Notes: a model not told the origin generated them from the letters alone. Shown: positions 7,276-17,097, counted from the first letter of the stretch. The stretch is 33,638 nt of DNA from Caulobacteraceae bacterium (GCA_009773335.1 WRPF01000033.1:1-33638); one strand, 5' to 3'. A program made the numbers and translations.

Positions 7276-8298
7276 ATGCGCACTCTCTTCCGCCTCGCCT
7301 TCGCCGCCTCCGCCGCCTTCCTCGCAACCCCGGCGTTCGCCGAAGACCGCCCGGATGAGCAGAAAGGCACGCTCACCCTCGTCGGCGAGAACGACAGCCT
7401 GTCGTCCGGCGCGGACCGCAACTACACCTCCGGCATCAAGCTCGCCTACGTCTCGCCGGTGAACGTGATGCCCAAATGGGTCCGCAACCTCGACGGGATC
7501 ACGCGCGCGGTCACCAACGCGCGGCCGAGCTTCTTCGGCGCCGCCATCGGACAATCGATCTTCACGCCGCAGGACATCTCGGCCGTGCCCGCGCCGACTG
7601 GCGAACATCCCTACGCGGGCTGGCTCTATGGGCAGCTGATGATGGCGGCGGAAGAGAACGTCATCGCGCGCGATCCGCACTTCGTCGATATCTATGAACT
7701 CGAGTTCGGCATTGTCGGGCCCGGCGCGCTGGGCCGGCAATCGCAGCGCGGCATCCACCAGGCGCTCGGCGCGCCTGAGCCGAAAGGCTGGGACAGCCAG
7801 CTGCACGATGAGTTCGCGTTCGCCGTCTCGCTCGAACGGCGCTGGCGCGCGGAAAAAGTCTTCGAGGGCATGCCGGGCGATCTCGCGGTCGACATCGCAC
7901 CCGGCATCGGCGTCACACTCGGCACCTTGCGCACGGAGGCCAAGGTCGGCGCGTCGGTGCGGATCGGGCAGCATCTCTCGTCGGACTACGGCGCGCCGCG
8001 CGTGCGCCCGGGCCTGAGCGGCGTCGGCTATTTCAAGGCTGCCGCGCCCTTCTCCTGGTATCTGTTCGGGGGCGTCGACCTGCGCGGCGTCGCGCGCAAC
8101 ATCTTCCTCGATGGCAACACCTACCGCGACAGCGCCAACGTGAACCGCAAACCCTTCGTGGCCGACGTGCAGGCGGGACTCGCCGTGCAAACGGGCGACT
8201 GGCGCCTTGCCTACACCTACGTCACGCGCAGCGAGGAGTTCGAGGGCCAGGGCGAACAACAGGACTTCGGCGCCCTCGCGCTGAGCTGGCGGTTCTGA
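7276..8298 (+). CDS. LpxR-family lipid A 3'-O-deacylase, outer membrane
   Basis: 340 residues starting with a 22-residue signal peptide (cut after TPAFA). The N-terminal GENDSLS (N39, D40), NYTSGIKL (T51, S52) and QRGIHQALG (H161) match the catalytic asparagine/aspartate, serine/threonine and histidine of the LpxR family. These enzymes remove the 3'-acyloxyacyl chain of lipid A in the outer membrane. Alternating amphipathic strands and a terminal phenylalanine (LSWRF) fit a beta-barrel. An AGAGGAG ribosome site lies five bases before the ATG. The stop overlaps the probable CTG start of the ArnT-like glycosyltransferase, which suggests a coupled envelope-modification pair. Confidence 0.88.
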   Translation: MRTLFRLAFAASAAFLATPAFAEDRPDEQKGTLTLVGENDSLSSGADRNYTSGIKLAYVSPVNVMPKWVRNLDGITRAVTNARPSFFGAAIGQSIFTPQDISAVPAPTGEHPYAGWLYGQLMMAAEENVIARDPHFVDIYELEFGIVGPGALGRQSQRGIHQALGAPEPKGWDSQLHDEFAFAVSLERRWRAEKVFEGMPGDLAVDIAPGIGVTLGTLRTEAKVGASVRIGQHLSSDYGAPRVRPGLSGVGYFKAAAPFSWYLFGGVDLRGVARNIFLDGNTYRDSANVNRKPFVADVQAGLAVQTGDWRLAYTYVTRSEEFEGQGEQQDFGALALSWRF

Positions 8299-9989
8299 CG
8301 AACTCGAACCCGCCCGACGCGCTCGACGCCATCGCGCGCGGCTGGCGCGCGTGGATCGCGCTCGCGTTCCTCTCGATCGTCGCGACGCTGCCGGGCTTCT
8401 TCTCGATACCTGCGCTCGATCGCGACGAAAGCCGTTTTGCGCAGGCGAGCGCGCAGATGCTGGAGAGCGGCGACTTCTTCCGCATCCGCCTGCAGGACGA
8501 ACCGCGCTACAAGAAGCCCATCGGCGCTTACTGGCTGCAGGCCGCGTCCGTGGCGACGTTCTCGGACGTGGAAAAGCGCGAGATCTGGGCGTGGAGACTG
8601 CCGTCCATGCTGGGCGCCGTGATCGCCACGCTCGCAACATTCTGGGGCGGGATCGTCCTCGTCGGCCGGCGCGCGGCGTTCATCGGCGCGGCGTTGCTCG
8701 CAACCTCCGTGTTGCTCTCGACGGAAGGCATGATCGCCAAGACGGACGCCATGCTGTGCGCGATGACGGCGCTGGCGATGGCCGCACTGGCGCGCATCTT
8801 CATGCGCAAGGGCGGCGCGCGAGCGGCGATCGTGTTCTGGGCCGCGCTCGCGTGCGGCGTGCTGCTGAAGGGACCAATCGCGCCGATGGTCGCGGGGCTC
8901 GCGATCATCGCGCTGCTTGCATGGACGCGCGATGCGCGCCGCCTGGCGTCGCTCGTCTCGCCGATTGGCGCGACGGTCGCTGCGCTGATCCTGACTCCGT
9001 GGCTCTACGCGATCTCGCGCGAGAGCGGGGGCGGGCTCGCGGATATGGCGCGCGACATCGCGCCCAAGCTCGGCGGCGGCGGCGAGCACGGCAGTCGCCC
9101 GCCGGGCTTGCACTTGCTGCTGCTGCCGATCCTGATCTTTCCCGCCTCGCTCGGACTGGCGCCGGCGTTTTCGCTCGCGAAGTCCACGTTCGCGGCGCCC
9201 CGCAACGATCCTGTGCATGACGGCGTCCGCTTTCTCCTCGCATGGCTCGCACCCACGTGGCTCGTGTTCGAGATCGCGACGACCAAGCTCGCGCATTATC
9301 CGTTGCCGGTTTATCCCGCGATTGCGCTGCTGGCGGGTGCGGGGCTCGCACGCTGCTTTGCTGAGGACGGCGCGCGACGCCGGCTGCACATGCTCGTCCC
9401 GTTCGCGCTCGGCGGCGCGGGCCTCGCGGCGGTTCTGGTGTTCGCCGCCACATGGAGCGTGACCGGCAGCGACGACCTTGTGGCGCGCGCGCAGCCGACG
9501 GCGATGGCATGCGGAGTGGTGCTGCTCCTCGCGCTCGGCCTGATCGCGATGGCGAAGAAACCCGCCGCCCTCGTCGGCGCCGTGATCGCTGCGGCGCTGG
9601 CGTTGCTGTTCATCGGCCGCGAGATCGTCGCCCCGCACGCCGAACACGTGCTGGTGAGCCGCGCCGCCTCGCGCGCGCTGGAGGCCGCCGGATTGCACGC
9701 CGACACAACGCCGCTGCTGGTCGTGGGCTACCGCGAGCCGAGCCTTGTCTTCGCTGAAGGCACGGAGACGCGGTTGCTGCAGGGCTTCGAGGCCGGCGAC
9801 ACCGCCGCCGAAGGCCAGACCGTGCTTGTCGAAGGTCGCGAGCGCGCGCTGTTCGAGATCGCGTTACTTGCACGGAAGCGCGCCTTCGCGCCTGTCGGAC
9901 CGCCGGTTTCTGGCCAGAACTATTCGAACGGCGATGACGTGACCCTGCAGCCCGGCCGCGTGACGGCGTCTATCGACGCCCGAAACTGA
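8295..9989 (+). CDS. ArnT-like GT-C glycosyltransferase (GT39/GT83 type), probable CTG start
   Basis: 564 residues if read from CTG 8295. An N-terminal helix (WIALAFLSIVATLPGFF) precedes PALDRDESRFAQA, the acidic DE motif of the first periplasmic loop that is essential in ArnT and protein mannosyltransferases. EPRYKKPIGAYWLQA then matches the KPPL-type segment of these enzymes. About ten more hydrophobic segments follow, then a C-terminal periplasmic domain. They move sugars from undecaprenyl-phosphate carriers to lipid A or proteins. The first ATG (8457) lies after the DE motif, and no ATG, GTG or TTG exists upstream in frame as far as LpxR. The likely start is therefore the CTG that overlaps the lpxR stop (CTGA). 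Confidence 0.85.
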   Translation: MTNSNPPDALDAIARGWRAWIALAFLSIVATLPGFFSIPALDRDESRFAQASAQMLESGDFFRIRLQDEPRYKKPIGAYWLQAASVATFSDVEKREIWAWRLPSMLGAVIATLATFWGGIVLVGRRAAFIGAALLATSVLLSTEGMIAKTDAMLCAMTALAMAALARIFMRKGGARAAIVFWAALACGVLLKGPIAPMVAGLAIIALLAWTRDARRLASLVSPIGATVAALILTPWLYAISRESGGGLADMARDIAPKLGGGGEHGSRPPGLHLLLLPILIFPASLGLAPAFSLAKSTFAAPRNDPVHDGVRFLLAWLAPTWLVFEIATTKLAHYPLPVYPAIALLAGAGLARCFAEDGARRRLHMLVPFALGGAGLAAVLVFAATWSVTGSDDLVARAQPTAMACGVVLLLALGLIAMAKKPAALVGAVIAAALALLFIGREIVAPHAEHVLVSRAASRALEAAGLHADTTPLLVVGYREPSLVFAEGTETRLLQGFEAGDTAAEGQTVLVEGRERALFEIALLARKRAFAPVGPPVSGQNYSNGDDVTLQPGRVTASIDARN

Positions 9990-10893
9990 ACAGCGACCTC
10001 AGCACGCCGCGCGCCACCAGCATCACGCCGATGAGCGGCGACAGGAGTGCAACGGTCACGCGCTCGCCCGGCGTCTTCGCGAACTTCGAGAAATAGCGCG
10101 CAAGGCCGCGCGCCTTGTGGCTCTCGACCTTGATCCAGCTCGCCTTGCTCGTGGCGCCGAAGTGGAGCGCCTCCGCCGTCGGCTCGAACAGCACCGCGCC
10201 GCCCGCCTCGCCGACGCGGCGGCAGATGTCGATGTCCTCGACGTGCAGGAAATACCCTTCGTCGAATCCGCCGATGGACTGGAAATCCGCGCGCGGCGTC
10301 AGCATCAGTGCGCCCGACACCACGGGCATCGGCACGACAGCTTCAGGCTTGGGATCGCGCTCGCGGTGCACGTCGCGGAACACGGGCGAAAGCCTTTCCA
10401 GCCCGCCGAGGCCGAGCAGGCCGACGATCGCTGTCCACGGCGTCAGCAGTTCGCGCCGCGCGCCGCGCTGCTCGCGCCCGCGCTTGTCCACGAGGCGCCC
10501 GCCGACGATCCACGGGCTACGCGCCTTGCGCCCGGCTGTGACCAGCCGTTCGGCGGCGCCGCGCTGGAGCACCGCGTCCGGATTGACGAACATGAGGTAG
10601 CGGCCCGACGCCACTTCCGCCCCGAGATTGCACGCCCGCGCGAACCCGACATTGCCCTGCCCCTGGATCAACGTGACGTCGCGCCGGTCGGCCCTGAGCG
10701 CGCGCAACGCCGAGGCGACGTCGGGCGGGTTGCCGTTATCGATGAGAACGACCTCGTCGATCCACGGCTCGGCGAAGAGGCTGCGCAGGCAGAGCTCGAG
10801 CGATTCCCCGGTGTAGTACGTGACCACGATCGCGCTGACGCGTCCGTCCACATCTGCGGCGGGCAACTTCGATCGCGAGGCCTTCGGTTCCAT
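9970..10893 (-). CDS. Glycosyltransferase family 2
   Basis: 307 residues with a clear GT2 GT-A fold. The opening strand is VSAIVVTYYTGESLELCLRSL, then VVLIDNGNPPD, GNVGFARACNLGA, and the FVNPDAVL metal/nucleotide-sugar motif near residue 103. Acceptor-side motifs are VVSGALMLTPR and GGFDEGYFLHVEDIDICRRV, typical of WbbL-like rhamnosyltransferases. A C-terminal hydrophobic helix (VTVALLSPLIGVMLVARGVL) suggests membrane association. The cytoplasmic product is probably a surface polysaccharide or lipid-linked sugar. It converges on the ArnT-like gene with a 20-base overlap of the 3' ends, and lies 57 bases after thrS. No clear ribosome site precedes the ATG. Confidence 0.92.
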   Translation of the reverse strand: MEPKASRSKLPAADVDGRVSAIVVTYYTGESLELCLRSLFAEPWIDEVVLIDNGNPPDVASALRALRADRRDVTLIQGQGNVGFARACNLGAEVASGRYLMFVNPDAVLQRGAAERLVTAGRKARSPWIVGGRLVDKRGREQRGARRELLTPWTAIVGLLGLGGLERLSPVFRDVHRERDPKPEAVVPMPVVSGALMLTPRADFQSIGGFDEGYFLHVEDIDICRRVGEAGGAVLFEPTAEALHFGATSKASWIKVESHKARGLARYFSKFAKTPGERVTVALLSPLIGVMLVARGVLRSLFSFGRR

Positions 10894-10950
10894 GGCGAGG
10901 ACGTTAAGCGCAGCCAGGGGATGCGGACAAGTGACGATTGCTCGCCAACG

Positions 10951-12879
10951 TCACCGCATGTCCGGCGGCAGCGCCTCCTCCGCCAGCATGACCTTCGCCT
11001 CCTCCAGCGTCACCACCTGCTGCGCGTCGCCGCCGAGACGGCGCAGCGCGAGCTTCCTTTCCTCGGCTTCCTTGCGCCCGACAACGGCGATCACCGGGAT
11101 CTTGGCGAGCGAGTGCTCACGGACTTTGTAGTTGATCTTTTCGTTGGCGACGTCGACCTGCACCCTCAGGCCCGCCTTGCGCAGCTCCGCCGCCGCTTCG
11201 TGGGCGTAGCCCTCCGCATCCGACGTGATCGTCGCGACCACCACCTGCACCGGCGAAAGCCACATGGGGAACGCGCCGGCATAGTTCTCGATCAGCACGC
11301 CGATGAAGCGCTCGAGCGAGCCGCAGATTGCGCGGTGCAGCATCACGGGGCGATGCTTCTGGCCGTCCTCGCCCGTGAATTCGGCGCCGAGCCGTTCCGG
11401 CAGGACGTAATCGTTCTGGATCGTGCCGCACGTCCACGTCCGCCCGATGGCGTCCTTCAAGACGAAGTCGAGCTTCGGCGCATAGAAAGCCCCGTCTCCC
11501 GGCGTGATGACGGGCTCCACGCCCGCCTTGCGCGCCGCGTTGAGGAGCTGGCCTTCGGCCATGTCCCAGAACTCTTCCGTGCCCGCGCGCTTTTCCGGAC
11601 GCGTGCCAAGGGAGATGTGATCGCGCTCGAGACCGAAATCGGCGTGGATGTGGTTGGCGAGCGTGATGAACGCGGCGACCTCGTCCTCGATCTGGTCCTC
11701 GCGGCAGAAGATGTGCGCGTCGTCCTGCGTGAACGCGCGCACGCGCATCAGGCCGTGCAGCGAGCCCGACGGCTCGTAGCGGTGGCACGCGCCGAACTCA
11801 GCCATGCGCAGCGGCAGGTCGCGATAGCTCTTCTGGCCGAACTTGAAGATCTGCACGTGGCCCGGGCAGTTCATCGGCTTCAGTGAGAGCTCCTCGCCCT
11901 CCACCGTTTCGCAGACGAACATGTGCTCGTGGTAGTTCTGCCAGTGGCCGGACTTTTCCCAGAACACGCGGTCGAGCACCTGCGGCGTGCGCACTTCCAC
12001 ATAGCCCGCCTTGTCCAGACGACGGCGCATATAGGCCTCTATCGTGCGCCACAGCGTCAGGCCCTTTTCGTGCCAGAACACCATGCCGCGTCCCTCTTCC
12101 TGCATGTGGAAGAGATCCATCGCGCGGCCGAGCTTGCGGTGATCGCGCTTCTCGGCTTCCTCGATGCGCTGCAGGTGTTCGGCGAGCTGCTTCTCGTCGG
12201 CCCACGCCGTGCCGTAGATGCGCTGAAGCTGCGCGTTGGCCTGATCGCCGCGCCAGTAGGCGCCGGCAAGTTTCATCAGCTTGAACGCCTTGCCGAGGCG
12301 GCCCGTCGACGGCAGGTGCGGCCCGCGGCAAAGATCACCCCACTTGTCGCCGTGCGAATAGATCGTGATCGGCTCGCCCGGCTTGATCACTTCGTCGATC
12401 GTCTCGGCCTTGTAGATCTCGCCGATCGACCTGAAGTGCGCGATCGCCTCTTCCTTGTTCCAGACCTTGCGGATGATCGGGAGGTCGGCATCGACGATTT
12501 CCGCCATGCGCTTTTCGATCTTCGCGAAATCGTCCGTGGAAAACGGCTCGTCGCGGGCGAAGTCGTAATAGAAGCCGTCGTCCGTCACCGGGCCGAACGT
12601 CACCTGCGTGCCCGGGAAGAGCTCCTGCACCGCCTGCGCGAGCACGTGGGCGGCGTCATGGCGGAGAATGTCGAGGCCCGCCGCACTGTCGCGAGTGATG
12701 ATCTCGAACGCGGCGCTCTCCTCGATGGGCCGCGTGAGATCCCATTCCGCGCCGTTGACCTTCACGGCCACGGCCTTCTTGGCGAGGCCCTTGGAAATGC
12801 CTTCCGCGATCGCGAGGCCCGTGACGCCCTTGTCGAACTGGCGAACGGCCCCGTCGGGAAATCTGATGTCGATGCTCAT
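10951..12879 (-). CDS. thrS: Threonine--tRNA ligase
   Basis: 642 residues, normal for ThrRS. The TGS domain (about 1-60) begins with [17 protein letters not shown]. The editing domain contains [16 protein letters not shown] near residue 75. The class II catalytic core shows [15 protein letters not shown] with the zinc cysteine, motif 2 ([22 protein letters not shown]) and motif 3 ([16 protein letters not shown]). The anticodon-binding domain closes the protein ([10 protein letters not shown] to VVTLEEA). The enzyme charges tRNA-Thr in the cytoplasm. Its ATG overlaps the stop of the upstream lipoprotein gene (ATGA), so thrS is read from the yidD-lipoprotein-thrS chain. Confidence 0.98.
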   Translation of the reverse strand: MSIDIRFPDGAVRQFDKGVTGLAIAEGISKGLAKKAVAVKVNGAEWDLTRPIEESAAFEIITRDSAAGLDILRHDAAHVLAQAVQELFPGTQVTFGPVTDDGFYYDFARDEPFSTDDFAKIEKRMAEIVDADLPIIRKVWNKEEAIAHFRSIGEIYKAETIDEVIKPGEPITIYSHGDKWGDLCRGPHLPSTGRLGKAFKLMKLAGAYWRGDQANAQLQRIYGTAWADEKQLAEHLQRIEEAEKRDHRKLGRAMDLFHMQEEGRGMVFWHEKGLTLWRTIEAYMRRRLDKAGYVEVRTPQVLDRVFWEKSGHWQNYHEHMFVCETVEGEELSLKPMNCPGHVQIFKFGQKSYRDLPLRMAEFGACHRYEPSGSLHGLMRVRAFTQDDAHIFCREDQIEDEVAAFITLANHIHADFGLERDHISLGTRPEKRAGTEEFWDMAEGQLLNAARKAGVEPVITPGDGAFYAPKLDFVLKDAIGRTWTCGTIQNDYVLPERLGAEFTGEDGQKHRPVMLHRAICGSLERFIGVLIENYAGAFPMWLSPVQVVVATITSDAEGYAHEAAAELRKAGLRVQVDVANEKINYKVREHSLAKIPVIAVVGRKEAEERKLALRRLGGDAQQVVTLEEAKVMLAEEALPPDMR

Positions 12880-13739
12880 CGGCTTAGGCCCTGATCTGCG
12901 GAATTGAGTGAACTGGAGGAAGCGTTCGGCGCGCGCACTTTGGTCACGAACTCGGTGACCCGGGCTTCAAACCCGCGCGCGAGCGGGATGTCGTTATGGT
13001 CGGCGTCCGGAAATTCCACATAGGTGACCTCCTGACGTGAGTCGCGCGCCGCCGCCGCGAACGAACGGCTGCGACGCACCGGCACGGTCTGGTCGAGCGC
13101 CCCGGCGAGGATGAGCACAGGCCCCTGCATCGGGCGGAGCGCCTCAAGGGCGTCGTAACGCGCTTCGCTGTCGCTCGCCCTGGCGTCTTGAAGATTGCGC
13201 GCGCTCGCCTCGAAGATCATCGCGCTCGCGTCAGGCGTGCGTCCGGCCATGCTCGCGCAGACCGCGCCGCCGAGGGAATGGCCCCAGAAGATCAGGCGAC
13301 GACCGCCAGCCTGCGCCGCCGCGAACGCGCCGACAGGTTCAAGCATCGCGGTGAAGCTCTCCTCGCTCGCGACGCCCGCGCTGTCGCCATAGCCAGGATA
13401 GTCGAACATGAGCACGTCGCCCCAGTGCAGCACCTTGCTCGCGTAGATGACGCCGGAGTTGTAGCGGTCCCCGCGCCCGCCGCTGCAGTGGACGAAGAAG
13501 GGCCGGTTGCGCGGGCCCGCCTCGACGACCGTGTAGGCGATGCGCGCCTGCCCCTCGCCGATGAACCCGTGACGCACGCGTGCGCCCGCCAGCGCCGCTT
13601 CGTTCTTCAACTCAAGCGCACCTTCGCCCGCCGCGCGCTGAGGCCGCGGCGGCGCCCTCAGGACGCTTCTTTCGCTGACCTCGGCGCAGCCGCACGCGAG
13701 GAGCGCAAGACCGACAATCGAAAGAACCAGTCTCTTCAC
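12876..13739 (-). CDS. Lipoprotein alpha/beta hydrolase
   Basis: 287 residues starting at GTG, chosen because GGAGGT lies five bases upstream and the resulting N-terminus ([18 protein letters not shown]) is a lipoprotein signal with its lipobox cysteine near residue 17. The hydrolase core has [24 protein letters not shown], the nucleophile elbow WGHSLGGAV, the acid [10 protein letters not shown] and the histidine PDADHNDI. It should be a membrane-anchored, periplasm-facing serine hydrolase, like the YhhN/BEM46-type peptidase-like hydrolases. The substrate is unknown. The start overlaps the yidD stop (GTGA) and the stop overlaps the thrS start (ATGA). Confidence 0.88.
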   Translation of the reverse strand: MKRLVLSIVGLALLACGCAEVSERSVLRAPPRPQRAAGEGALELKNEAALAGARVRHGFIGEGQARIAYTVVEAGPRNRPFFVHCSGGRGDRYNSGVIYASKVLHWGDVLMFDYPGYGDSAGVASEESFTAMLEPVGAFAAAQAGGRRLIFWGHSLGGAVCASMAGRTPDASAMIFEASARNLQDARASDSEARYDALEALRPMQGPVLILAGALDQTVPVRRSRSFAAAARDSRQEVTYVEFPDADHNDIPLARGFEARVTEFVTKVRAPNASSSSLNSADQGLSR

Positions 13740-14059
13740 GGCGACCTCCGTTCGGACGCGCGCGGCCCGCGCCAGTCCCCGTAACGCCACGGCGCCCACC
13801 ACGGCGCGCGCGGCGCGATCGCCGGCGCGGGGTCATAGCCCGATCCGCCCCAGGGATGGCAGCGGCACAGACGCGCCCCGGCCATCCAGCTTCCCTTCCA
13901 CGCGCCGTGCGTGCGCACGGCGTCGGCCGCATAGGCCGAGCAGGTGGGCAGGTAGCGGCAGTCCCGCCCGACGAACGGCGAGAGCGTGAGCTTGTAGAGC
14001 CGGATCAGGCCGAGAACGGCCCGTGCAGGCAGGCTCGGGGCAGGAGTGCTGGCGGGCAT
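13736..14059 (-). CDS. yidD: Membrane protein insertion efficiency factor YidD
   Basis: 107 residues. The core is unmistakable: [33 protein letters not shown], then [28 protein letters not shown], with all family cysteines present. YidD is a small amphipathic protein at the inner membrane that aids YidC-dependent insertion. It usually sits in the rpmH-rnpA-yidD-yidC cluster; here it is separated and instead leads a hydrolase and thrS. The C-terminal 25 residues are an arginine/tryptophan-rich extension. The ATG has no strong ribosome site, so the exact start is less certain than the gene. Confidence 0.95.
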   Translation of the reverse strand: MPASTPAPSLPARAVLGLIRLYKLTLSPFVGRDCRYLPTCSAYAADAVRTHGAWKGSWMAGARLCRCHPWGGSGYDPAPAIAPRAPWWAPWRYGDWRGPRASERRSP

Positions 14060-14231
14060 GACGAATGCAGCTTCGGGTTTGAAACACCGGGTCCACGCGC
14101 GGCCGCTGCGGCGCGCCCGGTGAAGCGCCGCCGGCTCTAGCCAGTGGTCGTAGTGGAGGTGCTCATGGAGGCGGCGAAGCGCTGCATGGACGCTTCCATA
14201 GCCGATACGGCGTCCGGGCGAAAGCCTTGCG

Positions 14232-14531
14232 CTATTGCGGGCTGCCGACCTTGCTGCAGGTGGTGAGCGTGAAGGCGCCCCAGCACTCGACCAGCGGGCT
14301 GTCGCCGGCGGGCTTGGCGTAGTGCGAGGCGACGTAAAAGCTGTCGTACTTGCCGTCGGCGCCGCGCGCGACAAGACCGCCCAACGCGCCGCCGAGGTCG
14401 ACGTTCTCCGCAGCGGCTTCGGTGACGGTTTTCAGTTTGGCGTCGGCCGCCGCGCTCATGGTGGCGGCGGTCGGGTTGGTGAAGAAGGCGGCGGCCGCGA
14501 CCACGACCAGCAATCCCAGTAGTCTCAACAT
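14232..14531 (-). CDS. Small exported or membrane-anchored protein, possibly DUF4359-like
   Basis: 99 residues. The N-terminus [25 protein letters not shown] is a hydrophobic signal or anchor followed by TNP, a pattern seen in DUF4359 proteins. A helical middle ([23 protein letters not shown]) leads to [32 protein letters not shown] with two cysteines. The start is well supported by GGAGG seven bases before the ATG. The family assignment is tentative because it depends on a short motif and overall layout. No function is known. It is transcribed away from the 165-aa membrane protein across a 109-base gap. Confidence 0.7.
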   Translation of the reverse strand: MLRLLGLLVVVAAAAFFTNPTAATMSAAADAKLKTVTEAAAENVDLGGALGGLVARGADGKYDSFYVASHYAKPAGDSPLVECWGAFTLTTCSKVGSPQ

Positions 14532-14640
14532 GATGGTTCCTCCATGTGCGGGGACTAGACGCCGGACGGGCCGGTTCTGCAAGGCAGGGTAAAATCAGCC
14601 TTCACCCTGCGGGCTAACGGCATGTTGTCGACTTTGCGCC

Positions 14641-15138
14641 ATGCTCAACGGCATGAACACAGCGCGCGTCTTCACCTTCAGCGACATTCTCGAAGAACGC
14701 CTGTCGGCGCCGGCGCGGGTGGCGTTCGCGGCCCTCGGTCTCTTTGTGGTCCTGGCGCCGGCGGTGGAGCTTGGGTCGGGCCTGTGGCCGCTCAGCCTCG
14801 CCTCGCCCCTGCTGCTGGTGATCATCACCGTTGGCGCGAGCATCGGCCTGCCGATGTTCGCCGCCGCCATCGCCGATGTCGGCACGCGCTGGACCTTCGA
14901 GCCGCACGCGCTGCGCATCGAGTTTCTCGCCGTCGCATTCGCCCGCGGGCATCGCCTCTATCGCGCACAAGGCGCGACAGTGGAGATCGTCCATGACGAG
15001 AACGCGCCGGTTGCTGCAGCGCACCGCCTCTGCGTGCGCGACGCCAGGGGCCACCGCTGGTTTTCCCCGCCGTTCCGCACGCACGCTGAAGCCGAGGCCT
15101 ACCGCGCGCGCGTCGCCGCGCACCTCGCGGCGCGCTGA
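14641..15138 (+). CDS. Hypothetical membrane protein with PH-like C-terminal domain
   Basis: 165 residues. Two hydrophobic helices (ARVAFAALGLFVVLAPAVEL and LASPLLLVIITVGASIGLPMFAAAI, about residues 24-77) are followed by a strand-rich region (WTFEPHALRIEFLAVAFARGHRLYRAQGATVEIV, then HRLCVRDARGHRWFSPPF). The layout resembles small bacterial PH-domain membrane proteins, but no family is firmly recognised. An internal ATG at 14653 is an alternative start. Its 3' end is 13 bases from the convergent DUF885 gene. Role unknown. Confidence 0.7.
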   Translation: MLNGMNTARVFTFSDILEERLSAPARVAFAALGLFVVLAPAVELGSGLWPLSLASPLLLVIITVGASIGLPMFAAAIADVGTRWTFEPHALRIEFLAVAFARGHRLYRAQGATVEIVHDENAPVAAAHRLCVRDARGHRWFSPPFRTHAEAEAYRARVAAHLAAR

Positions 15139-15151
15139 GGCCGCACTTGCT

Positions 15152-16993
15152 TCAGGCAGGCGTCGCCTTCACCTTCGCGATCCAAGCGTCCACGAGCCGC
15201 TCAAGCACGGTCAGCGGCACTGCGCCGTTGTCGAGCACGACGCTGTGGAAATCCTTGATGTTGAACCTGTCGCCGAGCGCGGTCTTCGCACGTTCGCGCA
15301 GCTCGAGGATCTTCAGCTGGCCGATCTTGTAGGCGCACGCCTGGCCGGGCAGCGCCATGTAGCGCTCGATCTCGGTGGTCACGTCGCTTTCGGCCATGCC
15401 CGTATTGGCGACCATGTAGGCGATCGCCTGTTCGCGGCTCCAGCCCTTCGCGTGCATGCCGGTGTCGACCACGAGGCGCACAGCGCGAAAAATTTCCGCC
15501 TGCAGGCGCCCGAGATCGCCAAGTGGGTCGTCCTTGTACATGCCGATCTCGGCGGCGAGGCGTTCGGCGTAGAGCCCCCAACCTTCCGCGTATGCAGTGT
15601 AGAGCGTCTGCTGGCGGATCAGCGGCAGGCCCTTCAGGTGCAGCGCCGTGTCGATCTGGAAATGGTGGCCGGGCACGCCTTCGTGATAGGCGAGCGTGCG
15701 CATCGAGTAGCGCGGCGTCTCAGTGGCATCGCGCAGGTTTGCGTAGAACGTGCCCGGTCGTGAGCCATCGAGCGCCGCCGCCTGATAGCTCCCGCCCGCC
15801 GCACCCTTTTCCAGCGCAACCGGCACACGCTCGATGCGCAACTGGCCGGGCGGGATGGAGTTGAAATACTCCGGCATGCGCGTTTCGATCTCACGCATGA
15901 TCTCGTTGTAGCGGGCGAGAATCTGTGCGCGGCCCTCGTCGGTGTTGGGAAACAGCTGGTCGGGACGCTTGTTGAGGATCTCCATCCGCTCGGCGAGCGT
16001 GCCGCGCGTCAGGCCTTGCGCCTTCAAGATTGTGTCCATCTCGGCGGAGATGCGCGCGACTTCCGACAAGCCGAGCTGATGAATCTGCTCGGCGGTGTAG
16101 TCGGTCGTCGTCATCTGTTTGAGGTAGATGGCGTAGAGTTCGGCGCCTTGCGGCAGGCGGCCGATGCCCGAGCCCTGTGTCTGCGCCGCCGCCTTCACGC
16201 CTTCGAGCGCGGCGATCATGCGTTCATAGGCTGGATAGATCCCGGTCTCGACCGCTTTCACGGCGCGCGCGGTCAGCGCCTCACGCTTGGCGGCATCCAG
16301 ATCTTTCAGCGGCGTCGCATCGCGCGTGAACTTCTGCACCAGCGCGTTGTCCGCCGCCGCGCCTGCGATGGTATCGCGCGAGATCTGGATCGAGCGTTCG
16401 ACGAGCGAGATGGGCAGCACGACGCCGGCCTGCGCCTGACGCTGCATTTCCGCCGTCACCGCATCGAGCTTCGGGCCCATCGCCTCAAGGCGCACGACAT
16501 AGTTCTCGGCAGTCTTGGCGTTCTTGATGGTGTGGCCGTTTTCCATGAATGTCGGCATGCCGACATTCGTGCCCCACATCGGATTGATCGGATAAAGGCC
16601 CTCCGAGGACATCCACGCGAACGGCTTGAACGCGAGCCCGCTCGTGTACTGGTCTTCGAGAATGTCGTAGGTGATCTGGTCCTGCGTGTTCAGCTTCACG
16701 CGATCGAACTGGCGCAGTTCGACGAGATAGCGTTCGGCGCGTGCGTAGTCCGCATCGCGCTTGTCTTCGCCCACGTCGGCGAGCTTGCCGGAGTGGGTAT
16801 CGAGAAAGGTGCCATCGACGAGGCCGATCTGGGTGAAAAGCTCAGGATTGCGCAGCACGAAATCCAGCGCCTGCCGGTCCGCAAGCTGCGTGATCGTGAA
16901 CGGCTTGCCGAAGCCCACGCGGTAGCCCGCGTACCCGCCGACCAGCAGCGCCGCGAGCAGCACCCAGCCGAAAATCTTGAAGACCGCTTTCAT
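15152..16993 (-). CDS. DUF885 family protein, probable zinc metallopeptidase-like
   Basis: 613 residues, typical of DUF885. An N-terminal hydrophobic anchor (FGWVLLAALLVGGYAGYRVGF) directs the large domain to the periplasm. The family signature YHEGVPGHHFQ near residue 450 and the downstream AYAEGWGLYAERLA supply two histidines and a glutamate that look like a gluzincin-type metal site. Many relatives are exported and uncharacterised. The ATG is preceded by GGGAG at eight bases. An AT-rich patch with an AATAT/ATATT inverted repeat at 17030-17041 lies upstream and is the best promoter region here. The peptide or ester substrate is unknown. Confidence 0.9.
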   Translation of the reverse strand: MKAVFKIFGWVLLAALLVGGYAGYRVGFGKPFTITQLADRQALDFVLRNPELFTQIGLVDGTFLDTHSGKLADVGEDKRDADYARAERYLVELRQFDRVKLNTQDQITYDILEDQYTSGLAFKPFAWMSSEGLYPINPMWGTNVGMPTFMENGHTIKNAKTAENYVVRLEAMGPKLDAVTAEMQRQAQAGVVLPISLVERSIQISRDTIAGAAADNALVQKFTRDATPLKDLDAAKREALTARAVKAVETGIYPAYERMIAALEGVKAAAQTQGSGIGRLPQGAELYAIYLKQMTTTDYTAEQIHQLGLSEVARISAEMDTILKAQGLTRGTLAERMEILNKRPDQLFPNTDEGRAQILARYNEIMREIETRMPEYFNSIPPGQLRIERVPVALEKGAAGGSYQAAALDGSRPGTFYANLRDATETPRYSMRTLAYHEGVPGHHFQIDTALHLKGLPLIRQQTLYTAYAEGWGLYAERLAAEIGMYKDDPLGDLGRLQAEIFRAVRLVVDTGMHAKGWSREQAIAYMVANTGMAESDVTTEIERYMALPGQACAYKIGQLKILELRERAKTALGDRFNIKDFHSVVLDNGAVPLTVLERLVDAWIAKVKATPA

Positions 16994-17097
16994 GGACCCG
17001 CTCCCCGGCGCGGACCCCATCCGCGCGCAAATATTGATATTCGATAAGTAACGGGTACGCAGCCGGACGTCCAGCCCCCCAAGTTCAGGTCCCGAGC

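Noticed and set aside
14060-14231. Short open frames in the gap between the 99-aa gene and yidD
   Set aside because: Neither strand gives a start with a ribosome site or a protein-like composition. I see nothing definite in this gap beyond possible upstream sequence for yidD.
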